Positions 53,683 to 62,760 of a DNA stretch of 64,000 nt are shown in pieces. Source of the DNA: Flavobacterium sp. (GTDB lineage: Bacteria; Bacteroidota; Bacteroidia; Flavobacteriales; Flavobacteriaceae); contig NZ_SEBS01000008.1 in assembly GCF_004211145.1 (NCBI RefSeq), positions 62,001 through 126,000 on the forward strand, given 5' to 3'. The stretch's first letter is position 1, and every line of letters starts with the position of its first letter. Below the pieces are notes generated by a model, which saw nothing but the letters and a program-made list of their open reading frames with translations, was not told the DNA's origin and did not search any database. The position numbers and the translations under genes are program-made.

Positions 53683-53716
53683 TGCCGGCGTCTCGAAGAT
53701 TGTCGGCATTTTTTTT
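53683..53716 (+). terminator. Terminator-like hairpin in the leader of the HTTM gene
   Basis: TGCCG / CGGCA with an internal TCT-CGA-AGA stem is followed by eight Ts. It lies between a CATCTTTG element (about 53629) and the TACTTTTG promoter, so it may end a short leader transcript. Confidence 0.45.
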
Positions 53717-53729
53717 GCCCATTTTCGCC

Positions 53730-53737
53730 TACTTTTG
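53730..53737 (+). promoter_or_regulatory. -7 element TACTTTTG of the HTTM-ApbE unit
   Basis: Exact TAnnTTTG match 19 bases before the HTTM ATG at 53757. Confidence 0.6.
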
Positions 53738-53756
53738 CGCTAGCCAAACCACTTCC

Positions 53757-55058
53757 ATGCATCCGTTTTTAAGCAAAAGAATCGACAATTCGCCTTTGGT
53801 CCTGTTCAGGATCGCGTTCGGTTTTTTGCTCGCGTTCCAATGTTTCGGGCATTTGTTCGACGGTTGGATCGACAGGCATTTGACGGGCCCGAAATTCACG
53901 TTTGCGCACATCGGCCTCGAATGGCTGCAACCGCTCGGCGGCAACGGCATGTATTTTTGGTTCGCGGCCATGGGAATCGCAGCGGTTGGCCTGATGTTCG
54001 GATTTTACTATCGGATCAGCCTGTCGATTTTCCTGGCATTATGGACGATCGAATACTGGATGCAAAAAACCACTTACAACAACCATCATTACTTAATCAT
54101 CCTGCTTTGCGTGATCATGCTATTCCTGCCCGCGAACAGATATCTCGCGTTCGACAGCCGAAAACCCGACGCGAAATCACTCTCAATGCCCTATTGGTGC
54201 CGATGGATCCTAATCGCACAAATGGCGATCGTTTATTTTTACGCGGCCATCGCCAAACTCTACCCCGACTGGCTCAACGGAACGTTTTCGAGCATCATTC
54301 ACGGGAAATACGGCAAACTCGATGGGCTGTCACTACTCGGAGATCACTGGGTTCATGTCGCAATTGCGTGGAGCGGATTCCTGTTCGACTTGTTGATTAT
54401 TCCGATGATTCTGTGGAAGCGAACCCGAATCGTCGCAATCGTCGCTTTCATCGGATTCCATTTGTTCAATTCGGTGACGCTCGACATCGGGATTTTTCCG
54501 TATCTCGCGATGAGTTTCGCGCTGTTCTTTTTCGAGCCCGAAACGATCCGGAAATTTTTACTTCCGAACAAACCGATCGACTTGTCATCGGAAATTATTT
54601 CGGACGCAAATCGAAAAGTCATCAACTTTTTCATAGTCCCATTCCTGTTACTTCAACTGCTATTACCGTTGCGTCACTGGCTCATAAAAGGCGACGTGCT
54701 TTGGACCGAGGAAGGCCACCGACTCAGCTGGCGAATGATGCTGCGCGACCGGAAAGGCACGTCCGATTTTACTGTGATCGACCGAAAAACGAAAGACACG
54801 ATTCCGTACAAATTGGAAGATGTGCTCACTAAAAAACAAATCAAAGGTCTCGGCACGCATCCCGACATGATCTGGCAAATGGCGCAATATATCAGGAAAG
54901 ATCTTGAAAAATCAGGCAAGGATGTTGCGGTTTACGTGGACTGCAAAGTTTCGGTGAACCGACATCCCGAACAAATTTTAATCGATCCGAATGTCGACTT
55001 GGCCCACGCCGACTGGAATTACTTTGGGCATTGCGATTGGATTTTGCTTTACGAATAA
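53757..55058 (+). CDS. HTTM domain membrane protein (vitamin K-dependent carboxylase homologue)
   Basis: 433 residues. The start at 53757 (MHPFLSKRIDNSPLVLFRIAFG) removes 25 codons that lie across the promoter. At least six transmembrane helices and the HTTM signature LFRIAFGFLLAFQCF, with WTIEYWMQKTTYNNHHYLI and YAAIAKLYPDWLNG, are visible. The family resembles the integral part of gamma-glutamyl carboxylase; bacterial members have unknown substrates, and the active-site Lys cannot be judged by eye. The ApbE gene starts 4 bases after its stop, so they may work together. Confidence 0.85.
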   Translation: MHPFLSKRIDNSPLVLFRIAFGFLLAFQCFGHLFDGWIDRHLTGPKFTFAHIGLEWLQPLGGNGMYFWFAAMGIAAVGLMFGFYYRISLSIFLALWTIEYWMQKTTYNNHHYLIILLCVIMLFLPANRYLAFDSRKPDAKSLSMPYWCRWILIAQMAIVYFYAAIAKLYPDWLNGTFSSIIHGKYGKLDGLSLLGDHWVHVAIAWSGFLFDLLIIPMILWKRTRIVAIVAFIGFHLFNSVTLDIGIFPYLAMSFALFFFEPETIRKFLLPNKPIDLSSEIISDANRKVINFFIVPFLLLQLLLPLRHWLIKGDVLWTEEGHRLSWRMMLRDRKGTSDFTVIDRKTKDTIPYKLEDVLTKKQIKGLGTHPDMIWQMAQYIRKDLEKSGKDVAVYVDCKVSVNRHPEQILIDPNVDLAHADWNYFGHCDWILLYE

Positions 55059-55062
55059 GACT

Positions 55063-56043
55063 ATGAAAAAACTGACTTGCTTTTTGCTTTTCGTCGCAAC
55101 TTTCGCGAACGCCCAGATAGCGCGCCATCGCACGGCGACTTTAATGGGAAGCCGATTCGATCTGACGGTCGTCGCGAAAGACAGCCTGACTGCCGAAGCC
55201 TACATCGATACCGCAATTGTGGAAATTTCACGCATCGAAAATGTGATATCCGAATGGATTCCAACCACCGAAGTTTCGCTCGTCAACCAGAACGCGGGCG
55301 TCAAACCCGTAAAAGTCAGCGGTGAACTGTTCGAACTCACCAAACGCGCGTTGTGGTTCTCGAAGGTTTCGGACGGCGCATTCGACATTAGTTTCGCGGC
55401 CGCCGACAGGATTTGGAAATTCGATGGCTCGATGACCGAATTGCCTGCGAAAAAGGAAATCAGGAAATCGGTGCGTCTGATCGGCTATGAGAATATTGTG
55501 CTCGACGAACAGCAATCGACGATCTTTCTCAAAAAAGTCGGCATGAAAATCGGGTTCGGTTCGATCGGGAAAGGATACGCTGCCGATATCGCGAAAGAAC
55601 TCCTCGTCGCGAAAGGCGTCGTCGCGGGAATCATCAACGCCTCGGGCGACATGAACACTTGGGGAACGCAACCCGACGGCAGCGCCTGGACGGTCGGCAT
55701 CACCGATCCCGTGAACACGAAAGCCATTTTACTCCAAATCCCGATGACAAAATACACGGCCGTCGTCACGTCGGGCAATTATGAAAAATTCGCGCAGCTC
55801 AACGGGAAAAGATATTCGCACATCATCAACCCAAAAACGGGTTATCCCGCGTCAGGACTCACGAGCGTGACGGTTTTTGGCGACAGCGCCGAAGCCGCGA
55901 ACGGATTTTCGACCGCGATCATGGTGTTGGGAAAGGAAAAAGGATTGAAGCTCATAAACGAATTTCCTGAATTTTCTTGTTTGCTCGTCACCGACGAAGG
56001 CGAATTCCTCACGTCGACAAACCTGACATTCATCAAGCTGTAA
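55063..56043 (+). CDS. apbE: FAD:protein FMN transferase (ApbE)
   Basis: 326 residues. The ATG at 55063 gives a signal peptide (MKKLTCFLLFVATFANAQ) and removes an extension over the preceding gene. ApbE motifs: GSIGKGYAADIA, NASGDMNTWG and VVTSGNYEKFA with IINPKTGYPASG. The enzyme attaches FMN to Thr of exported flavoproteins such as Na+-NQR and Rnf subunits; it can act in the periplasm. It is downstream of the HTTM gene with the same promoter. Confidence 0.93.
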   Translation: MKKLTCFLLFVATFANAQIARHRTATLMGSRFDLTVVAKDSLTAEAYIDTAIVEISRIENVISEWIPTTEVSLVNQNAGVKPVKVSGELFELTKRALWFSKVSDGAFDISFAAADRIWKFDGSMTELPAKKEIRKSVRLIGYENIVLDEQQSTIFLKKVGMKIGFGSIGKGYAADIAKELLVAKGVVAGIINASGDMNTWGTQPDGSAWTVGITDPVNTKAILLQIPMTKYTAVVTSGNYEKFAQLNGKRYSHIINPKTGYPASGLTSVTVFGDSAEAANGFSTAIMVLGKEKGLKLINEFPEFSCLLVTDEGEFLTSTNLTFIKL

Positions 56044-56111
56044 CGATCCGGAATTTGTAGCGCGTCCTGCGATTATTCCCACAAAAAAAAGCAATTCCTT
56101 TTTTGATACGT

Positions 56112-56906
56112 TTACGTCAAAAGCAATTTCTCCAATTCTAGAAATCGCTCCAAATTAGGTTCGTCGGTCGTTTTGACAAAAAGGCTTGATCCATTCAATT
56201 CGATTTCAATTTCCTGCGACAGCGCAAACTTTTCGAGCAAATGTCGCGTTTTCAATGGTTCCTCTGATTTTGCGATCGTGAAGACTTCCATGCCGTCGAT
56301 TTCAAATTCATCGTCGCTCTTGATCAGGTCAAAAAATTTCTCGAACGGCCGGCGTTCACGTAAATAGTAGTGTCCGAATCCGTGATCAACGGCAAGCCAA
56401 AACAGCATTTGCTGACCGCGGAAGAACGATCCGTGCCTGTTCGTATTGCTGACTAATACCGTCGGGAAAAATACCAGGTCATCGGATTCCGGAAAACGAA
56501 AGACCGACGAGTACGACCAGTCGTCGTAGTTGGACAACATTTTGGTTTCAGACAGAATCGAAATTTCTTCCTCAGTGAACTCGTATCGCTCGCAACCCGC
56601 CGACTTCAAATGATTCGCGATCTGCTCGACGACTATCTCGCTGCCCGAATAATATTTATTGATTTCCTCGTCACTTTTGATACGTTTCGGATTGTCGTGC
56701 GCGATCCAGGTTCCTTTTTCGGCCTGCTCTACCGTAAAGCGCGCGCCGGTTTCAGGATCATACAGGAATTCGTCAGACAGGCTTTCCTTAAGACGGCGCT
56801 CTTCTTCCTTTTCAGCCTTGGTAGGTTCAAGAATTTTGACGAATATAAAGATCACGATCAAAGCTATCGCAACGTAAAACACTATTTCTCCGATCGAAGT
56901 TCCCAT
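56112..56906 (-). CDS. Membrane-anchored protein of unknown function
   Basis: 264 residues. The start MGTSIGEIVFYVAIALIVIFIF gives one N-terminal helix; the frame is open 80 codons further but that part overlaps the metal receptor gene antisensically in another frame and is rejected. The long soluble part is rich in Glu and has motifs YDDWSYSSVFRFPESDDLVFFP and HGSFFRGQQMLFWLAVDHGFG. It starts one base after the receptor gene stop, so both are co-expressed. The family is not recognised. Confidence 0.65.
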   Translation of the reverse strand: MGTSIGEIVFYVAIALIVIFIFVKILEPTKAEKEEERRLKESLSDEFLYDPETGARFTVEQAEKGTWIAHDNPKRIKSDEEINKYYSGSEIVVEQIANHLKSAGCERYEFTEEEISILSETKMLSNYDDWSYSSVFRFPESDDLVFFPTVLVSNTNRHGSFFRGQQMLFWLAVDHGFGHYYLRERRPFEKFFDLIKSDDEFEIDGMEVFTIAKSEEPLKTRHLLEKFALSQEIEIELNGSSLFVKTTDEPNLERFLELEKLLLT

Positions 56907-56907
56907 A

Positions 56908-57705
56908 TCACAATCGCTCCTGCAGCTGTTTGAAATACGCGAACGCTTTGACCAGGCGGCTTCCGTACCACGAGAACATTTCCCCATCGACGAAAATCGT
57001 CTTGGCGTGATGCGTGTATCGGCCCAGTTCAAACGCATCTTCGTCCTTGAACGGATACGGCTCGCTCGACAAAAGCACGATCTCAGGATCGCCCTGGATG
57101 CGCATTTTTTGAACGATGACTTCAGGATACCGTTCGCGCTCTTCATAAATGTTCACGAAATTATTGCGCTTAAGCATTTCATTGATGAACGTTCCGCCGC
57201 CCGCAACCATGAACGGATCTTTCCAGATGAAATATGCGACGCGAAACGACGGCCTGCCCATCATGAAGTTTTGGAAATCCTGATCGGCGAACGTGATTTT
57301 GTCGCTCCACTTTTGTGCTTCGGTTCGGCAACTGAACAATTGTCCGAAGTCCTGGATCATTTTCAGATTGTCGGAAATCGTGGCGATGTCGGTGACCCAA
57401 ACCGGTGCGATCTCCCGTAACGACTCGACGATCTCAAGCGTGTTTTCTTCCTTGTTCGCGATGATGATATCGGGTTTCAAGTCGCTGATCTTATCGACGT
57501 TGACTTTCTTCGTGCCGCCAACGATTTTTTTCGTAGCTTTAAAATGTAACGGATGCACGCAAAATTTAGTGATCCCGACGATTTTTTCCTCGAGCCCAAG
57601 ATCGTACAGCAATTCGGTTTGCGACGGAACGAGCGATACGATGCGCTTCGGGGATTCGGGAAAACGATGTTCGACACCTATTTGGTCGACGAGGAAAATA
57701 TCCAT
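56908..57705 (-). CDS. Helical-backbone metal receptor (BtuF/FepB-like), no signal peptide
   Basis: 265 residues. The ATG at 57705 (MDIFLVDQIGVEHRFPESP) is chosen because the longer frame only adds an unlikely Phe-rich start. The fold of ABC substrate-binding proteins of the cobalamin/siderophore class is visible: RIVSLVPSQTELLYDLGLEEKIVGIT, LKPDIIIANKEEN and FVDGEMFSWYGSRL. No signal peptide or lipobox is present, so it is predicted to be cytoplasmic, unlike BtuF. Close Flavobacteriia homologues often look the same. No permease or ATPase gene is near. Confidence 0.85.
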   Translation of the reverse strand: MDIFLVDQIGVEHRFPESPKRIVSLVPSQTELLYDLGLEEKIVGITKFCVHPLHFKATKKIVGGTKKVNVDKISDLKPDIIIANKEENTLEIVESLREIAPVWVTDIATISDNLKMIQDFGQLFSCRTEAQKWSDKITFADQDFQNFMMGRPSFRVAYFIWKDPFMVAGGGTFINEMLKRNNFVNIYEERERYPEVIVQKMRIQGDPEIVLLSSEPYPFKDEDAFELGRYTHHAKTIFVDGEMFSWYGSRLVKAFAYFKQLQERL

Positions 57706-57796
57706 AAAGAATAAGATTGCACCAAAATTTTGTAATGCGAAGGTAGTCAAAACGCGTATTTTTAACCGAAATTAAATCATCATTCCGCCACCAAAA

Positions 57797-58891
57797 ATGA
57801 AGCGACTGTTACTATTGCTGCTTTTCCTGATCGCATTCCAAAGCCCGGCCCAAAAACTCAAACCCGGATTCAACCAATTCGAATACCTGCAATTGTTGCG
57901 CGCGTATGCACGTTGGGGCGACAGTACGATCTATAATAAAATCCCTGAAAGTCGCATCTACAAAAAAAAGGGCCGAAAGTACCGATCGGAGGACATCGGG
58001 TTCATGAACAGTTGGGAAATGTATGAAACGCCTGACCAGACCGTGATCTCGATTCGCGGTTCGACCAAGGAAGCCGTAAGCTGGATGGCGAATTTTTACG
58101 CCGCGATGATTCCGGCGGTCGGTTCGATGAAACTCAACGATTCGCTCACGGTCGATTATCATTTCGCCGATCATCCGCAGGCCGCGGTTCACGTGGGTTG
58201 GGCGGTCGCGGCTTGTTATCTGTTGCCCGACATCGTCGCTAAGGTAAAGGAACGCTACGCCAAGAACCGAAAGGATTTTCTTATCTTCGGACACAGCCAG
58301 GGCGCGGGAATTTCGTACTTCATAACCGCGCAATTGATGTATTATCAAAAAACGGGTGAATTGCCAAAAGACATCCAGTTCAAGACGTATTGCAGCGCGG
58401 CCCCGAAACCCGGCAACTTATATTTCGCGTACGATTATGAAGCCAAGACGCAGCCCGGTTGGTCGATTTCGGTCGTAAATGTCGCCGATTGGGTGCCCGA
58501 AGTCCCGGTAACCGTTCAGAACGTCAAGGATTTCAACAAGACCAATCCGTTCAAGCTCGCCAAGAAGATGATTCAGGAAGCGCCGTTTCCGCAGAATATC
58601 GTAATGAGTTATTTGAACAAACAGCTCACGAAACACAATAAGAAAGCGCTTAAGAAATACAAACTTTTCCTTGGAAGCATCGCATCGAAAATGATAGCAT
58701 CGAAGCTGCCCGAAGGTTTCGAGGCGCCCAAAAATTTCTTCGAATCCACGAATTACGTGCGCTGCGGCAATTTCGTAATTCTCACGCCCGACGAGGAATA
58801 CTACCAAAAATTTCCCGACAGCGACGAAACGATGTTCGTACACCACGGGATTTTGCCTTATAGTTACTTGACCGAAAGACTTACGTATTAG
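57797..58891 (+). CDS. Exported class 3-like lipase
   Basis: 364 residues with a signal peptide ([19 protein letters not shown]). The nucleophile elbow is GHSQG at 165-169 (Ser167). The preceding strand-turn VISIRGSTK and [12 protein letters not shown], and [12 protein letters not shown] after the Ser, fit the alpha/beta-hydrolase lipase class 3 layout. The catalytic Asp and His are not obvious by eye; HHG near the end (VHHGILPYS) may carry the His. It acts on lipids or esters outside the cytoplasm. It overlaps pyrF by 11 bases at the 3' end. Confidence 0.8.
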   Translation: MKRLLLLLLFLIAFQSPAQKLKPGFNQFEYLQLLRAYARWGDSTIYNKIPESRIYKKKGRKYRSEDIGFMNSWEMYETPDQTVISIRGSTKEAVSWMANFYAAMIPAVGSMKLNDSLTVDYHFADHPQAAVHVGWAVAACYLLPDIVAKVKERYAKNRKDFLIFGHSQGAGISYFITAQLMYYQKTGELPKDIQFKTYCSAAPKPGNLYFAYDYEAKTQPGWSISVVNVADWVPEVPVTVQNVKDFNKTNPFKLAKKMIQEAPFPQNIVMSYLNKQLTKHNKKALKKYKLFLGSIASKMIASKLPEGFEAPKNFFESTNYVRCGNFVILTPDEEYYQKFPDSDETMFVHHGILPYSYLTERLTY

Positions 58892-59699
58892 ACAGGATTT
58901 CCTGCATTTCAGTCTGCATGCATTGCGCTTCCTCTCGCGCCTTGTCGGCGAAATCGGTTCCGGTCGAGGCGTAGATCACCGCGCGTGCCGAATTGATGAG
59001 CAATCCGACGTTATCGGTCATCCCATATTTACAAACTTCGGATAAACTTCCGCCTTGTGCGCCGACCCCGGGAACAAGCAGGAAACTGTCGGGGATGATT
59101 TGGCGGATTTCAGCAAGATATTCGGCTTTCGTCGCACCGACAACGTACATGAGGTTTTGCGAATTTTTCCAACCTTTGGAGGTTTCGAGCACTTGTTTGT
59201 ACAATTCTTTCCCGTCGACGATCTTGGTCTGGAAATCGAACGCGCCTTCGTTTGACGTGAGCGCGAGCAAGATCGTGTGTTTGTCCTCGAAAGCCAGGAA
59301 TGGCTCGACCGAATCCTTGCCCATGTATGGCGCGATCGTGATCGAATCGAATTGCAGATCGTCAAAAAATGCCTTGGCGTACATCGTTGACGTGTTGCCG
59401 ATGTCACCGCGTTTGGCGTCGGCGATCGTGAATTGTTCCGGGAAATTCTCGTTTAGGTACGCGATGGTTTTTTGAAGTGAAATCCAGCCTTTCAACCCGT
59501 AGGCTTCATAGAACGCAATGTTGGGTTTGTAGGCGACGCAAAGGTCGTGGGTCGCGTCGATGAGCGCTTTGTTGAATTCGAAAATCGGGTCTTCTTCATC
59601 TAACAGATGTTGCGGCATTTTCGCGAGATCGGGGTCGAGGCCGATGCAGAGAAACGATTGCTTTTCGCGGATTTGGGAGAGTAGTTGTTGTGTTGTCAA
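58881..59699 (-). CDS. pyrF: Orotidine 5'-phosphate decarboxylase (type 2)
   Basis: 272 residues. LCIGLDPDL, the catalytic block [14 protein letters not shown] (Asp-x-Lys-x-x-Asp) and [11 protein letters not shown] are the diagnostic segments of the longer PyrF2 class. It makes UMP from OMP, the last pyrimidine step. TATCTTTG (minus strand, 59716-59723) lies just upstream as its own -7 element. In many Flavobacteriia, from memory, pyrF follows prfA directly; here a Crp/Fnr-SDR pair lies between them. Confidence 0.95.
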   Translation of the reverse strand: MTTQQLLSQIREKQSFLCIGLDPDLAKMPQHLLDEEDPIFEFNKALIDATHDLCVAYKPNIAFYEAYGLKGWISLQKTIAYLNENFPEQFTIADAKRGDIGNTSTMYAKAFFDDLQFDSITIAPYMGKDSVEPFLAFEDKHTILLALTSNEGAFDFQTKIVDGKELYKQVLETSKGWKNSQNLMYVVGATKAEYLAEIRQIIPDSFLLVPGVGAQGGSLSEVCKYGMTDNVGLLINSARAVIYASTGTDFADKAREEAQCMQTEMQEILSNT

Positions 59700-59715
59700 A
59701 GCGTGTAGTTTGCCG

Positions 59716-59723
59716 CAAAGATA
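59716..59723 (-). promoter_or_regulatory. -7 element TATCTTTG of pyrF
   Basis: Exact TAnnTTTG match on the minus strand 16 bases before the pyrF start; no clear TTTG at -33. Confidence 0.55.
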
Positions 59724-59930
59724 GTTTAGAATTTTGATTGGCGGAAGCTGGGATGGCGTGAGTTTTAAGAATTTGTGTAGGTTTTGTGTAATGGGTTGGT
59801 GTGGAACTGACGTAAATTAGGGGTGGGCGGTGGTGGTTTTTTTAACAGGTACTTTCTTCTAAATTCCGAGATAATTCGGCTTTCCGCACGTACTCGTATC
59901 GCCAAAATTATTTCCGCCGACCGAAACTTT

Positions 59931-59974
59931 TTACCAATTGATAAACCGGAAAAGCGCGCGTGTCCGTAATTTTA
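59931..59974 (+). promoter_or_regulatory. Operator (TTACCAATTGATAA) and promoter of the Crp/Fnr gene
   Basis: TTACCAATTGATAA at 59931-59944 matches the perfect palindrome at 60551-60564 in 13 of 14 bases. A TAATTTTA element (59967-59974) follows 22 bases later, the same spacing as at the SDR gene. Confidence 0.65.
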
Positions 59975-59978
59975 ACCC

Positions 59979-60545
59979 ATGGACGAACTCATAAACTACC
60001 TGCTCAGGTTTACCCAACTCAATCCGACGCAAATCGAATTCATCAAGAGCAAACTCACTCCCGTTTCACTCAAAAAAGGCGATTACTTTTCAGAAGCCGG
60101 AAAAATCGCCCAACAAGTCGGTTTCGTGGTCGAAGGCGTAACGCGCGTGTGTTTCTACAACAACAAAGGCGACGAATTCACGCGCTGTTTTATGCCCGAA
60201 AACCGGTTCGCCGTAGACTTCAACAGTTTCATGAACGATTTCCCGTGTTCCGAATATGTCGAAGCGCTCACCGACTGCAAAATACTGGTCTTTAACCGAC
60301 CCGAATTCCTCGAGCTCTCGCGCATAATCCCCGATTGGGACCAAACGATGTCGAAGATCATGGCCGACGCTTTCAGAAAAAAAATCAGCGACGTCAACGA
60401 AATGCTCGCCTCAGACGCAACCGATCGCTACCTAAAATTCCTCGAGAAAAATCCCGGCTTGGCGAATCGCATCCCGCTGTCGGTGATCGCGTCCTATATG
60501 GGAATCACCCAACAGTCGCTGAGCCGAATTCGCAAGAACGTATGA
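59979..60545 (+). CDS. Crp/Fnr family transcriptional regulator
   Basis: 188 residues. An N-terminal cyclic-nucleotide-binding-like beta-roll (LKKGDYFSEAGKIAQQVGFVVEGV, FTRCFMPENRFAVDF) is followed by a C-terminal winged helix (RIPLSVIASYMGITQQSLSRIRKNV). No Cys cluster for iron-sulfur sensing is seen. It probably controls its own gene and the following SDR gene through the shared palindrome. Confidence 0.9.
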   Translation: MDELINYLLRFTQLNPTQIEFIKSKLTPVSLKKGDYFSEAGKIAQQVGFVVEGVTRVCFYNNKGDEFTRCFMPENRFAVDFNSFMNDFPCSEYVEALTDCKILVFNRPEFLELSRIIPDWDQTMSKIMADAFRKKISDVNEMLASDATDRYLKFLEKNPGLANRIPLSVIASYMGITQQSLSRIRKNV

Positions 60546-60550
60546 CGTTT

Positions 60551-60594
60551 TTACCAATTGGTAATTGCCGCGTCGCGCTGCCGTCGGAACTTTG
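60551..60594 (+). promoter_or_regulatory. Palindromic operator (TTACCAATTGGTAA) and promoter of the SDR gene
   Basis: TTACCAATTGGTAA is a perfect 14-bp palindrome. GAACTTTG (60587-60594) lies 22 bases further, like the -7 element of the crp gene. The operator would sit near the -33 region. Confidence 0.7.
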
Positions 60595-60614
60595 CCCTAA
60601 CAAAATGTAAGAAC

Positions 60615-61340
60615 ATGAAAAAAACAGTTTTGATTACGGGCGCGAACAAAAGCATTGGTTTTGAGACCGCGCGACAATTGCTGGCTTTGGATTATCGGGT
60701 TTTCATCGGAAGCCGCGATCTTGAAAGAGGAAACGAAGCCGTCCAAAAATTAAAGTCCGAAGGTTTCGCCGACGTGGAAATGCTTCAGCTCGAAGTGACC
60801 GACGCCAACTCGATCGCCAAAGCAAAAGCCGATCTGGAATCGCGCATCGAATCGCTTGACGTATTCGTCAACAATGCAGGAATTCCGGGAGTCGCGCCCC
60901 AAAATGCTTCAGAGGTTGCGCAGGACAATTTGAAGAATGTGTTCGAAACGAATTTTTTCGGGGCGATCCAAACCGCACAGGCGTTCATTCCATTGCTCAA
61001 GAAATCGGACGCGCCACGAATCGTGAACGTATCGAGCGATCTGGGTTCGTTGGACAACCACAGCAATCCCGACTGGCGCCATTACGATGTGAAATTCACT
61101 GCCTATTGCGCATCAAAAACGGCGTTGAACGCATTCACGGTCATGCTCGCGTACGAATTCAAGGACACGAATTTCAAGATCAACAGCGTGAATCCGGGTT
61201 ACACGGCGACTGATTTCAACGGACATTCAGGTTACAAGACGGTTGCGGAAGGCGCCGCCGTGATCACCAAGTACGCGACGATTGAAAACGATGGCCCGAC
61301 CGGGAAGTTTTTCAGCGATAATGGGGAAACGGGTTGGTAA
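60615..61340 (+). CDS. Short-chain dehydrogenase/reductase
   Basis: 241 residues. The ATG at 60615 is chosen over an upstream GTG. Motifs: TGANKSIGFETARQL (nucleotide binding), NNAGIPG, Ser in VNVSSDLG, and the catalytic YxxxK in AYCASKTALN. The C-terminal SVNPGYTATDFNG is typical of classical SDRs. Substrate unknown. It is 69 bases after the Crp/Fnr gene and has its own copy of the regulator's operator, so it is the likely direct target. Confidence 0.9.
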   Translation: MKKTVLITGANKSIGFETARQLLALDYRVFIGSRDLERGNEAVQKLKSEGFADVEMLQLEVTDANSIAKAKADLESRIESLDVFVNNAGIPGVAPQNASEVAQDNLKNVFETNFFGAIQTAQAFIPLLKKSDAPRIVNVSSDLGSLDNHSNPDWRHYDVKFTAYCASKTALNAFTVMLAYEFKDTNFKINSVNPGYTATDFNGHSGYKTVAEGAAVITKYATIENDGPTGKFFSDNGETGW

Positions 61341-61349
61341 TTGATTTAA

Positions 61350-61390
61350 GATTTTAGATTTTAGATTTTAGATTTTAGATTTTAGATTTT
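61350..61390. repeat. Heptanucleotide tandem repeat (GATTTTA)n
   Basis: Almost six perfect 7-bp units GATTTTA lie directly after the SDR stop. Confidence 0.9.
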
Positions 61391-61579
61391 CTTCGTTAGC
61401 CGGATGTCTTGACATAATCCGACAATAGCGCGCCTAGCCCGGATGGGAGCGGCAGCCCCGACACTTCAAACCGTATTTTTCACGGACAAAAGCAGCGACG
61501 TAGGAAGCTCGCTTTGGGCCGATGAAAAAAAGAGTTTGAAGTTAGGGCTACAGCGGACAGCCGGAATAGCTACAAACAA
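61391..61579. other. Unexplained GC-rich intergenic element
   Basis: The stretch contains CTAGCCCGGATGGGAGCGG, CACGGACAAAAGCAGCG, GGGCTACAGCGGACAGCCGG and AATAGCTAC. The paired CTAGCC/GGCTA and CGG/CCG segments could fold. I recall similar GATGGGAGCGGCA..AGCGGAAAGCCGG sequences as common in Flavobacterium intergenic space but cannot confirm that. No coding signal. Confidence 0.4.
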
Positions 61580-61611
61580 AAATGCCCTGCTTAAAACACA
61601 GGGCATTCTTT
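61580..61611 (-). terminator. Intrinsic terminator of prfA
   Basis: AATGCCCTG / CAGGGCATT with loop CTTAAAACA, on the minus strand followed by TTTGTTTG; it lies after the prfA stop. Confidence 0.75.
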
Positions 61612-61655
61612 ATTCGATTCAAAAGTCCTTCGACTTTCGTCTTTCGACATTCGTC

Positions 61656-62732
61656 TTAAATAACTTCGCTCGCTTCCTTGAGTTTCTCAGTATTGTTCAC
61701 GAGTTGCAACTCATCTACAACCTTTTGGATTGCGCCGTTCATGACATTGTCCAAATCGTAAAGCGTCAAACCGATCCTGTGATCAGTGACGCGACCCTGC
61801 GGATAATTGTAGGTGCGAATTTTGGCCGAACGGTCGCCCGAAGAAACCTGTGACGAGCGTTTCGCGGCGTCTTCTTCCTGCTTTTTCGCCAATTCCTGCT
61901 CGTACAAGCGCGAACGCAAAACGGTGAATGCCTTGTCCTTATTTTTATGTTGTGATTTCTCGTCCTGGCATTGCGCGACCAAACCCGTAGGGATGTGCGT
62001 GAGTCGGACTGCGGATTTCGTCGTGTTCACCGACTGTCCGCCTGGCCCGGATGAACAGAAAAAGTCGATGCGCACGTCGTTCATGTCGATCTGTACGTCA
62101 AATTCCTCTGCTTCGGGCAATACCATTACGGTCGCAGCCGACGTGTGGACGCGACCTTGGGTTTCAGTCTGCGGAACGCGCTGCACGCGGTGAACGCCCG
62201 CCTCGAATTTCAAGGTTCCGTAAACGTCTTCGCCCGTGACCTCAAAAATGACTTCTTTGAAACCGCCTGAAGTTCCTTCGTTCATATCAACGACCGACGT
62301 TCTCCAACCGCGACCTTCGCAGTATTTCGTGTACATGCGGAATAGGTCGCCCGCAAAAATCGATGCCTCGTCGCCTCCGGTTCCCGCTCGGATTTCGACC
62401 ATGACGTTCTTGGCATCCTCGGCGTCTTTGGGGATCAGCATAAACTTGATTTCGTCTTCGAGTTCGGGAAGCCGCGTTTGGGCTTCGTCGAGTTGCATTT
62501 TGGCCATTTCGGTCATTTCAGCGTCGCTTCCGTCGCTTATGATTTCCTTGGCTTCAGCGATGTTTCCGAGTATATTCACATATTCCTCGCGCTTTTCTAC
62601 GAGCGCCTTGAGGTCTTTATATTCTTTGTTCAAAGATACGTAGCGCTTCTGGTCGGCGATGACATCGGGCTGGATAATCAAGTCGGATATCTCGTCAAAA
62701 CGCTGTTTTACAAACTGTAACCTGTCTAACAT
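61656..62732 (-). CDS. prfA: Peptide chain release factor 1
   Basis: 358 residues. The GGQ motif is in [20 protein letters not shown] (about residue 232) and the codon-recognition region has [22 protein letters not shown]. Full-length RF1 layout: N-terminal coiled domain, then the peptidyl-tRNA hydrolysis domain. It reads UAA and UAG. A TAAATTTG element (62761-62768) lies upstream. Confidence 0.97.
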   Translation of the reverse strand: MLDRLQFVKQRFDEISDLIIQPDVIADQKRYVSLNKEYKDLKALVEKREEYVNILGNIAEAKEIISDGSDAEMTEMAKMQLDEAQTRLPELEDEIKFMLIPKDAEDAKNVMVEIRAGTGGDEASIFAGDLFRMYTKYCEGRGWRTSVVDMNEGTSGGFKEVIFEVTGEDVYGTLKFEAGVHRVQRVPQTETQGRVHTSAATVMVLPEAEEFDVQIDMNDVRIDFFCSSGPGGQSVNTTKSAVRLTHIPTGLVAQCQDEKSQHKNKDKAFTVLRSRLYEQELAKKQEEDAAKRSSQVSSGDRSAKIRTYNYPQGRVTDHRIGLTLYDLDNVMNGAIQKVVDELQLVNNTEKLKEASEVI

Positions 62733-62760
62733 GGGTTGTCTTTCTGCTTAATTCAGGGCG

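Noticed and set aside
61443..61853. Plus-strand frame over the structured element and prfA 3' end
   Set aside because: The second half is antisense to prfA and includes its terminator; the first has no coding pattern.
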